In this document: positions 58,381 through 64,000 of the stretch, piece by piece
Layout: each line of letters starts with the position of its first letter
Numbering within the stretch: position 1 is the first letter of the stretch
Origin: Pseudocitrobacter vendiensis
Lineage (GTDB): Bacteria; Pseudomonadota; Gammaproteobacteria; Enterobacterales; Enterobacteriaceae
DNA: 64,000 bases
NCBI RefSeq assembly: GCF_943590815.1
Contig: NZ_CALSBS010000016.1
Coordinates: forward strand, 1-64,000
Reading direction: 5' to 3'
Made by a program: the position numbers and the translations under genes
Notes under the pieces: generated by a model
Database searches by the model: none
What the model was told of the DNA's origin: nothing
The model's input: only the letters and a program-made list of their open reading frames with translations

Positions 58381-59355
58381 ATGCTCGACAAGCCAACAGT
58401 TTCCATTATCATACCCGCTTACAACTCTGGCACGTTTATCCATATCCTCCTTGATTCTTTAATTGTTCAAACCTATAAAAATTTTGAAGTTATAGTTGTG
58501 AATGATGGTTCCTCGGATAACACCATAGAGGTGGTCGAAAATTATTCGAGAAGTAGTCAACTTACTGTCAATCTCATCACGCAAAATAATGCGGGTGTAT
58601 CAACTGCGAGAAATGTCGGGCTTGATAATGCGCAAGGCGAATTTTGTATATTTATCGATAGCGACGACCATGTCGCCCCTCAATTCCTGGAAAAATTACT
58701 CCATAAGCAAAAAGAAACATCCGCTAACATCGTGTATTGTGGATGTAATCAGGGAGGAAAAAACTGCGTCAGGCCGCAGCCTGCAGCATTCCAGGACGGC
58801 GATTTATTACGTCAGCGCATTGCGCGAGAATTACTTTTCCATCTTGGCGGCGTACTGATCAGAAGAGATTTTTTAATACGTGAGAATATAAGATTCAACA
58901 CAGAACTTGCGTTAGGTGAAGATCTGCTTTTCACCTATACGATTCTTGCTAAACAACATCTGCATGCTGTTCCTGAATATTTATACAACCAAACCTACCG
59001 TGAAGATTCCGTAATGAATAGCGCATGGTCGAAGGAAGATTATGAACATAATGCGCATGCAATGGACATTATTTACAGCACGATGATAACACTATGTCAT
59101 GACTCACAAAAAGAGACTGTAGCCCCACTCCTTAAAAATATGGCTATTACTGCCAAAATTAAATTTTTATGGGGATTATTACAATCAGGCAAATACGATC
59201 AGACGCTAAAATATCTCAATAGTACATATCTCACCTTGTCTCAGTCAGACATTGCATCTTTAAAATCTAAAGAAAGAAAAAAATATCGTGTAATTATGTC
59301 AAAGAATACATTTTTATGGAGGCTGTACTTTTTATTCCGCAAGAAAAAATTTTGA
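58381..59355 (+). CDS. Family 2 glycosyltransferase
   Basis: GT-A fold enzyme of 324 residues. The nucleotide-sugar site is visible: VSIIIPAYNSG at 7-17, VVNDGSSDNT at 39-48, metal-binding DSDD at 93-96, and the acidic catalytic-base motif GED at 179-181. The C-terminus is basic (RKKKF) and may touch the membrane surface. The pattern fits sugar transferases of LPS core or polysaccharide assembly, but donor and acceptor cannot be named. Codon use is visibly AT-richer than the neighbours, pointing to horizontal acquisition. A GTG at 58369 is an alternative start; neither has a good ribosome site. E. coli has pphA here. Confidence 0.88.
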   Translation: MLDKPTVSIIIPAYNSGTFIHILLDSLIVQTYKNFEVIVVNDGSSDNTIEVVENYSRSSQLTVNLITQNNAGVSTARNVGLDNAQGEFCIFIDSDDHVAPQFLEKLLHKQKETSANIVYCGCNQGGKNCVRPQPAAFQDGDLLRQRIARELLFHLGGVLIRRDFLIRENIRFNTELALGEDLLFTYTILAKQHLHAVPEYLYNQTYREDSVMNSAWSKEDYEHNAHAMDIIYSTMITLCHDSQKETVAPLLKNMAITAKIKFLWGLLQSGKYDQTLKYLNSTYLTLSQSDIASLKSKERKKYRVIMSKNTFLWRLYFLFRKKKF

Positions 59356-59477
59356 ATTCCGATAGTTAACCCGTAAAATCTGATTCTCAGAACCCTCTGC
59401 CCTTACTTACACATGGCGTGACACACCTGTGATAGGGCAGCTCGTAGCCATACCGTTCGACGTTTGAGGATTTGCTG

Positions 59478-60032
59478 GTGCATTACACATTTTTGAAAGA
59501 GTGTCTTAGGGTTGAAGTGATAGGCGGGAAAGATAAAAAATTCTCCTGGCCTCGCGCTATCCGTCATGCGTGGCGCCAACCCAAGCGCCGCTTTCTGTTT
59601 TGGTGGCGCATTGCATCACATTTGCACGCTGTCGGTGGCAAAAATAGCAAGAAATTCGCGGCTTATCTCAACAGACGCCTGATCAGAAATTATCACACTG
59701 AAATAGGGCTGGCCGCCAGGATTCAGCCTGGGTTATTTATCGCCCACTATAATGGAATCGTGGTCACATCCTATTGTGAGATAGGCAAAAATTTTACGCT
59801 ACGCCAAAACACCACTATTGGGATTAAAACCCTGGGTAAACGTGATGATGAATATAAAATCATCATCGGCGATAATGTAGCCCTTGGCGCAAACAGTTGC
59901 ATCATTGGTGATAATCTCAGCATTGGTAGCAATGTCATCGTTGGGGCAATGTCTTTTATTAGCAAGGATATCCCGGATAACTGTACCTATTACACCAAAA
60001 AAGAGAACGTCATCGAGCGGTATGAAGTATAG
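59478..60032 (+). CDS. Serine acetyltransferase-like hexapeptide-repeat acyltransferase
   Basis: Protein of 184 residues. A basic N-terminal region (about 1-65, WRQPKRRFLFWWRIASHLH) precedes a left-handed beta-helix with imperfect hexapeptide repeats (IGKNFTLRQNTTIG, IGDNVALGANSCIIGDNLSIGSNVIVGA). The conserved His is in IAHYNGIVV. Such short SAT-like proteins beside glycosyltransferases usually O-acetylate cell-surface sugars rather than serine; cysE-type enzymes are longer (about 273). The GTG at 59478 is preferred, since GAGGA lies 7 nt upstream; the TTG at 59472 is too close. Same strand as the glycosyltransferase, 122 bp downstream. Confidence 0.85.
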   Translation: MHYTFLKECLRVEVIGGKDKKFSWPRAIRHAWRQPKRRFLFWWRIASHLHAVGGKNSKKFAAYLNRRLIRNYHTEIGLAARIQPGLFIAHYNGIVVTSYCEIGKNFTLRQNTTIGIKTLGKRDDEYKIIIGDNVALGANSCIIGDNLSIGSNVIVGAMSFISKDIPDNCTYYTKKENVIERYEV

Positions 60033-60091
60033 CCCCCTGTCTTCATCATGGTTCAATAACGATACGTGTGAAAGATAGAGTTGTAAGATAA

Positions 60092-60120
60092 TTGTTAATG
60101 CATTTTTGTTGTGGTATAAC
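60092..60120 (+). promoter_or_regulatory. Sigma-70-type promoter of ryeA
   Basis: TTGTTA, 17-nt spacer, TATAAC. A start near 60127 with the downstream terminator gives about 250 nt, in line with E. coli RyeA. Confidence 0.6.
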
Positions 60121-60146
60121 CAACAGGAATGGCCCGGATGCCACAT

Positions 60147-60249
60147 AAAAAGAGACCGAATACGATTCCTGTATTCGGTCCAGGGAAATGGCTCTTGGGA
60201 GAGAGCCGTGCGCTAAAAGTTGGCATTAATGCAGGCTAAGTCGCCTTGC
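60147..60249 (-). ncRNA. sdsR: sRNA SdsR (RyeB), sigma-S dependent
   Basis: About 103 nt on the minus strand, starting GCAAGGCGACTTAGCC and ending in a stem (ACCGAATAC / GTATTCGGT) plus T5. It follows E. coli SdsR nearly base for base by memory. Directly upstream the -10 region reads CTATTCTTA, the sigma-S signature. SdsR is Hfq-dependent, represses ompD, tolC, mutS and others, and accumulates in stationary phase. It is in the conserved place next to yebY. Confidence 0.93.
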
Positions 60250-60336
60250 ACTATAAGAATAGATGACCGTGCCAGGTTTTCCAGTCCGCGACGAAAGCGG
60301 TCAGAAAATTTCGGCGTCAGAAAACGGCAGCCCCTA

Positions 60337-60378
60337 AAAAAACCGCTCGCACATTCACAGAATGGCGGCGGTTTTTTA
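60337..60378 (+). terminator. Terminator of ryeA
   Basis: Stem AAAAAACCGC / GCGGTTTTTT around a 21-nt loop, ending in a T run. It may also serve yebY on the other strand. Confidence 0.75.
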
Positions 60379-60406
60379 TTTGGAATCAATTAGATATTTT
60401 TGACAA

Positions 60407-60745
60407 TCAGCAGAGCTTTTCGGCGCGTTCGATAAACGGCGCCAGGCTCATTTTCTCTCCCGGACGCGCTGGATCATCAATTTGTATGATGCTCAAAGGC
60501 TGAGCGGTGGTCTTCCCGGCCTTGACCTGCTCTTCAGCAATGGCGTTCAGCGGATACTGGACCAGGGTACTTGGGTTAATCACATACAGCGCATTGCCCG
60601 GACGACAGGTCAGCATCACCTCTTCCCTATTAAACGCCCAATTTTCCTTCCCCACCTCAAAGCGGCTCACGGTGATAATTTGCGGGGCGGCCAGCGCGGA
60701 ACCCGCCGCCGTTAACAATAAAAGAGTCAGAACGATTTTTTTCAT
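60407..60745 (-). CDS. yebY: DUF2511 family periplasmic protein YebY
   Basis: Protein of 112 residues with a signal peptide ending near ALA-19. Two cysteines (C47 in LTCRPG, C112 at the end) may form a disulfide. It matches E. coli YebY; the yebY-yebZ-yobA cluster is associated with copper response. The start at 60745 matches the E. coli N-terminus; the open frame runs 66 codons further into copD without similarity. Last gene of the copC-copD-yebY set. Confidence 0.92.
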   Translation of the reverse strand: MKKIVLTLLLLTAAGSALAAPQIITVSRFEVGKENWAFNREEVMLTCRPGNALYVINPSTLVQYPLNAIAEEQVKAGKTTAQPLSIIQIDDPARPGEKMSLAPFIERAEKLC

Positions 60746-60759
60746 ATCTTCGCCATTGT

Positions 60760-61629
60760 TTAAAAAGGTTCCCAGGTGGCAAACAGACTGACACAGGCCA
60801 GTACCAGCGCCCCAAGAACAAGTTCTACCTGCGTTGCTCGCAGGAAAAAGCGTTGCGTGGCGGGCTCTGCCATCACCATTCGCGGCACGACAACATAGCG
60901 GTTCACCAGCGCGATAACCACCATCATGGCGACCAGCGCACATTTTAGCAGTAGCATACGGCTATAAGGTGTATCCAGCGGCCAGCCATGCTGAATCAAT
61001 AATGCGTTAACGATCCCCGTCAGCACGACGCCCGCCACTGCGAGGTGCCCGTACCGCGAAAAACGCATCATGGTATAGATTGCTGCCTGCCGCCAGCGCC
61101 CCTTTGCCAGCCTCAGGCAATAGAGAAACGGCAATAAGCCGCCAAGCCAGGCTGCCGCCAACAGCAAATGCAGCGCATGATTCCCGCGCTGTAGCGCACC
61201 GATAGCACCGTCACGCATTGCGGAATGTCCGGTGCCTGCCAACAGGATAAACTGCGCCGCCGTCAGGAACAGCAGCAACCGCATCATCTGACGCGGTTTC
61301 ACCCAACCAATGGTGAGCGCCACACCCGCCAGAATGATTTGCCACAGCCAGACACCGCCAAATTGCGTCGCCGCCACCGCTAGCCAGACTTCAGGCTTCC
61401 AGACGTCGCGCCAGCCATCGCCCATCAACCCACCCTGCACCATCAGCATCAACAGTGCCGATGCAGCGCAGGCCAGCAGCGAGAGATGAATCAGCGGAGT
61501 AAAGCGCTGGCTGAAAAGGCGACGCAGCGGTCGTGGTGCCCACCATCCGCCATAAAGCGCACATCCCAGTACCGCCATCAGCGCGGCAAAATGCACGAAT
61601 CGCAGCCCGACATAGAGCGTCGTCAGCAT
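60760..61629 (-). CDS. copD: Copper homeostasis membrane protein CopD (YebZ)
   Basis: Inner-membrane protein of 289 residues with about eight helices, CopD family. His residues in membrane segments ([27 protein letters not shown]) may bind copper. It is thought to import copper from CopC. It starts 1 nt after the copC stop, so the two are coupled; yebY follows after 14 nt. E. coli names this gene yebZ. Confidence 0.93.
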   Translation of the reverse strand: MLTTLYVGLRFVHFAALMAVLGCALYGGWWAPRPLRRLFSQRFTPLIHLSLLACAASALLMLMVQGGLMGDGWRDVWKPEVWLAVAATQFGGVWLWQIILAGVALTIGWVKPRQMMRLLLFLTAAQFILLAGTGHSAMRDGAIGALQRGNHALHLLLAAAWLGGLLPFLYCLRLAKGRWRQAAIYTMMRFSRYGHLAVAGVVLTGIVNALLIQHGWPLDTPYSRMLLLKCALVAMMVVIALVNRYVVVPRMVMAEPATQRFFLRATQVELVLGALVLACVSLFATWEPF

Positions 61630-61630
61630 C

Positions 61631-62005
61631 TTATTTCACGCGGAACTGGTACTGGCCCTGGGTTTTATGCCCATCCACTGACACCACGTGCCAGTTAACG
61701 GTATAGAGCCCGGATGCCAGCGGTTGGTTAATCGGTACCATCAGTTCCGTTTTGTCGGTTTCACTGCGTACCGCTTTGCCCGTTTCGACTTTTTTAGCAT
61801 CTTCTCCGATCACTGTGACGCCGCTGAAGCGCGATTCGACGCCTTCAGAGAAATGCAGCGTGATAGATTGCGGTGCGGGGCTCACTTCACTTTCCGCGGC
61901 AGGCACCTGTTGTTTGAGGTGGGCATGCGCCCAGACAGCCGGAGCAGAGAGGGTGCAGGTTAAAAACAGCGAAGTGCAGAGTATGCGAACGATGTTGGAT
62001 CCCAT
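61631..62005 (-). CDS. copC: Periplasmic copper-binding protein CopC (YobA)
   Basis: CopC-fold protein of 124 residues with a signal peptide cleaved before HAHLKQQ. The N-terminal His of the mature protein and the SVDGHKTQG His are the family copper ligands. The ATG at 62005 is preferred over 62014, since AGGGA lies 9 nt upstream and the length equals E. coli YobA. First gene of copC-copD-yebY, divergent from holE. Confidence 0.93.
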   Translation of the reverse strand: MGSNIVRILCTSLFLTCTLSAPAVWAHAHLKQQVPAAESEVSPAPQSITLHFSEGVESRFSGVTVIGEDAKKVETGKAVRSETDKTELMVPINQPLASGLYTVNWHVVSVDGHKTQGQYQFRVK

Positions 62006-62141
62006 ATTCTTCATTCCCTTTTGTTATGGATGTAGCTGAAAGAATAACCTTGTATAATTCCTGAGTCGAGATGTGCCGCCATTAAGCTTGCCATTCTACG
62101 AGACTCTTAGTAACGTTGCGCCCTGAAAAGGAGAGAATCTG

Positions 62142-62372
62142 ATGCAGACTAATCTGGCTAAACTACCTCAAGACGAAATGGATAAAGTTAACGTCGATCT
62201 TGCCGCGGCGGGCGTCGCTTTTAAAGAGCGCTATAACATGCCGGTGGTGGCCGAAGTCGTGGAACGCGAACAGCCAGAACACCTTCGCGACTGGTTCCGC
62301 GAGCGTTTAATTGCCCATCGTTTGGCCTCGGTATCCCTGTCTCGTTTGCCTTACGAACCGAAACAAAAATAA
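62142..62372 (+). CDS. holE: DNA polymerase III theta subunit
   Basis: Protein of 76 residues that binds the epsilon proofreading subunit in the polymerase III core and stabilises it. Conserved [21 protein letters not shown] and [10 protein letters not shown] segments; length equals E. coli HolE. AAGGAG lies before the ATG. Confidence 0.96.
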   Translation: MQTNLAKLPQDEMDKVNVDLAAAGVAFKERYNMPVVAEVVEREQPEHLRDWFRERLIAHRLASVSLSRLPYEPKQK

Positions 62373-62471
62373 TCCTTACGGATTGATACACTTCCTTACG
62401 GCAATCGGTGTAAACTTCTTCAGGAAAATCTGAAGTGACGACCCACTGACCTCTTGTTGAAGGAAGCAACT

Positions 62472-63140
62472 ATGCTGGCATGGTCTATTGCAGCGGCGCA
62501 ATTCGCGCCGCAGAACGGCAGCCTCGCCGAAAATATTATCCACCATCTGCGTTTTATCCGCGCCGCGGCAAAACTGGAATGTAAGGTATTAATTTTTCCA
62601 GAACTCTCCCTGACAGGCCTGACGGGCGAGCCCGGGCTCCCCTCACCGCCCAGTAACGACCAATTGCAACCGCTCACCGATGCCGCCCGCCAGCATCAGA
62701 TAACCATTGTGGCCGGCTTACCCGTTGAGGAAAACGGTCAACGCAGCAAAGGTGTGGCCATATTCTCCCCCGACACGGCGAAACCGTATACCTGCGCGCA
62801 GGGCAACGGCACCTGCCTGACGCCGGAATCGCGCTATATCAGTGTATTGAATCTGAATAACGATGGCTGCGATCTTTCGCCTCAGGCGTCGCTGTTAGCC
62901 ACGCTCACCAGCACCGCAGAGTCACAGCAGAGCCTGAATACCCAACGGTTACAATGGTTTGCCCGCAAGCATGCCATCGCGGTACTCAAGTCGAATTACA
63001 GTTGCGATGACTTTTCCGGCGGCAGTGCCTTATGGGATGAAACCGGGCAACTGATCGTCCGGGCGGACCAGGGTGAACTCCTGGTTACCGGCAGAAAAAG
63101 CGCTCAGGGTTGGCAAGGCGACATCATTCCATTACGCTAG
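62472..63140 (+). CDS. yobB: Carbon-nitrogen hydrolase-like protein YobB (possibly inactive)
   Basis: Nitrilase-superfamily fold of 222 residues. The first catalytic residue, Glu44 in FPELSLTG, is present. The usual Lys (in YxK.HL context) and catalytic Cys (in CYD.RFPE context) are not recognisable in their normal motifs; cysteines occur instead at AQGNGTC and NNDGC. It may be a pseudo-enzyme or a divergent amidase. E. coli YobB is of similar type and unknown function. Start at 62472 is set by AAGGAAG. exoX follows after 23 nt. Confidence 0.85.
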   Translation: MLAWSIAAAQFAPQNGSLAENIIHHLRFIRAAAKLECKVLIFPELSLTGLTGEPGLPSPPSNDQLQPLTDAARQHQITIVAGLPVEENGQRSKGVAIFSPDTAKPYTCAQGNGTCLTPESRYISVLNLNNDGCDLSPQASLLATLTSTAESQQSLNTQRLQWFARKHAIAVLKSNYSCDDFSGGSALWDETGQLIVRADQGELLVTGRKSAQGWQGDIIPLR

Positions 63141-63163
63141 CTTCTTTTGGCCGGGAGTATGCC

Positions 63164-63823
63164 ATGTTACGCGTGATCGATACCGAAACCTGCGACCTTC
63201 AGGGGGGCGTCGTTGAAATAGCGTCTGTCGATGTCGTGGATGGGAAAATCACCAACCCAATGAGCCACCTCGTGCGCCCCGATCGCCCGATCAGCGCACA
63301 GGCGATGGCAATTCACCGCATTACGGAAGAGATGGTTGCCGATCAGCCGTGGATTGAAGAGGTGCTGCCGTTTTACCAGGGAAGCCCGTGGTATGTCGCG
63401 CACAACGCCAGTTTCGACCGTCGCGTTCTGCCAGAAATGAACGGTGAGTGGATTTGCACCATGAAGATGGCGCGTCGGTTATGGCCCGGTATCAAATACA
63501 GCAACATGGCGCTATATAAGTCACGCAAACTGAGCGTCGCTACGCCGCCGGGGTTGCATCACCACCGCGCGTTGTATGATTGCTATATCACTGCCGCATT
63601 ACTGATTGATATCATCGATGTTTCTGGCTGGTCGCCCGAACAAATGGTCGATGTCACCGGACGCCCGGCGCTGCTGCGCACCTTTACCTTTGGTAAATAT
63701 CGCGGCAAAGAGGTTTCGGAAGTGGCGGAGAACGATCCAGGTTATTTACGGTGGTTGTTCAACAACCTGGATCGAATGAGCCCGGAATTGCGCCTCACGT
63801 TAAAGCACTATCTGGGCGAATAA
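63164..63823 (+). CDS. exoX: Exodeoxyribonuclease X
   Basis: DEDDh-type 3'-5' DNA exonuclease of 219 residues used in mismatch repair and recombination. Exo I motif is Asp6 and Glu8 (IDTETC); Exo II lies in AHNASFDRRVLP; Exo III has HHHRALYDC. The C-terminal region (TFTFGKYRGK, PGYLRWLFNN) is also conserved. Start at 63164 is set by GGGAG and homology. It converges with ptrB. Confidence 0.95.
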   Translation: MLRVIDTETCDLQGGVVEIASVDVVDGKITNPMSHLVRPDRPISAQAMAIHRITEEMVADQPWIEEVLPFYQGSPWYVAHNASFDRRVLPEMNGEWICTMKMARRLWPGIKYSNMALYKSRKLSVATPPGLHHHRALYDCYITAALLIDIIDVSGWSPEQMVDVTGRPALLRTFTFGKYRGKEVSEVAENDPGYLRWLFNNLDRMSPELRLTLKHYLGE

Positions 63824-63824
63824 C

Positions 63825-64000
63825 TTAGCGGACGCTTCTGCCGGGTAAGGTACCCTGAGCCAGCGCAATCAAAAACGTGAATTCGAGCGCCACGCCTTCA
63901 TAACTTTTGAAGCGCCCCGACTTCCCACCATGCCCGGAGTCCATATCCGTACACAGCAGCAGAAGGTTATCATCCACCTTCTGCTCGCGCAGTTTGGCCA
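63825..64000 (-). CDS. ptrB: Oligopeptidase B, C-terminal fragment
   Basis: The last 58 codons of a minus-strand gene that continues past the window end. The translation ([20 protein letters not shown] and onward) matches the C-terminus of oligopeptidase B, family S9, which cleaves after Arg or Lys in short peptides. The catalytic His is in SGHGGKSG. The gene order exoX-ptrB is that of E. coli. One nt separates the two convergent stop codons. Confidence 0.93.
   Translation of the reverse strand, partial: AKLREQKVDDNLLLLCTDMDSGHGGKSGRFKSYEGVALEFTFLIALAQGTLPGRSVR

Larger units (their letters stand above)
60127..60378 (+). ncRNA. ryeA: sRNA RyeA (SraC), antisense partner of SdsR
   Basis: Plus-strand transcript inferred from a good promoter at 60092-60120 and a terminator at 60337-60378. 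It covers the whole SdsR gene on the opposite strand, as in E. coli, where RyeA (about 249 nt) and SdsR pair and are cut by RNase III. The 5' end is an estimate. Confidence 0.72.

Noticed and set aside
59799-60146. Minus-strand frame of 115 codons
   Set aside because: Antisense to the acetyltransferase and ends at SdsR; no homology seen.
1-64000. CRISPR arrays, tRNA genes, prophage or IS elements
   Set aside because: No regularly spaced repeats, tRNA-like cloverleaf, integrase or transposase frame was seen.

Overview
The window is chromosomal DNA from a member of the Enterobacteriaceae. Almost every gene has a clear Escherichia coli or Salmonella counterpart in conserved order. The genus cannot be fixed by reading alone. 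The ftsI paralogue next to rlmA, the minE-rnd junction and the accessory genes suggest a Salmonella/Citrobacter/Enterobacter-type genome rather than E. coli. No rRNA, tRNA, CRISPR array, prophage or insertion sequence was seen.

Layout. 1-2300: a tandem 61-bp repeat, then a Fur-controlled TonB-dependent siderophore receptor. 2400-20370: ymgE, ycgR, emtA, ldcA, a membrane M48 peptidase not in this place in E. coli, cvrA, the dadAX operon, ycgB, fadR, nhaB, dsbB, ycgNML and minCDE. This matches the 26-min region of E. coli, without umuDC, hlyE, ycgK and ycgJ. 20371-41445: rnd, fadD, yeaY, tsaB, yoaA, yoaB, yoaH, pabB, nudL, sdaA, pdeD, yoaE, manXYZ, yobD, mntP, rlmA and a second FtsI-type transpeptidase. 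41661-56745: cspC-yobF, yebO, mgrB, yobH, kdgR, yebQ, htpX, proQ-prc, msrC, letAB, rsmF, yebV and yebW. 56755-60032 is the accessory stretch: lpxP, then an AT-rich pair coding a family 2 glycosyltransferase and a left-handed beta-helix acetyltransferase. They stand where E. coli has pphA. 60100-64000: the overlapping sRNAs SdsR and RyeA, yebY-copD-copC, holE, yobB, exoX and the 3' end of ptrB.

Functions that group together are envelope work (emtA, ldcA, FtsI paralogue, prc, letAB, lpxP, the glycosyltransferase/acetyltransferase pair, yeaY), alanine and serine catabolism (dadAX, sdaA), fatty-acid sensing and activation (fadR, fadD), division-site placement (minCDE), and metals (siderophore receptor, mntP, copCD). 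Regulatory elements readable in the DNA include a Fur box, a sigma-28 promoter before ycgR, CRP and FadR boxes, Mlc/NagC-type operators, two MntR boxes plus a yybP-ykoY Mn riboswitch before mntP, a PhoP-like box before mgrB, a sigma-32 promoter before htpX, and the sigma-S type promoter of sdsR.

Best candidates for something undescribed are the glycosyltransferase/acetyltransferase pair with its long leader, the M48 peptidase, a NudL protein with Lys in place of a Nudix metal-binding Glu, an FtsI paralogue with SSD instead of SSN, a possible coupled leader ORF of yoaE, and a yobF that runs into cspC.
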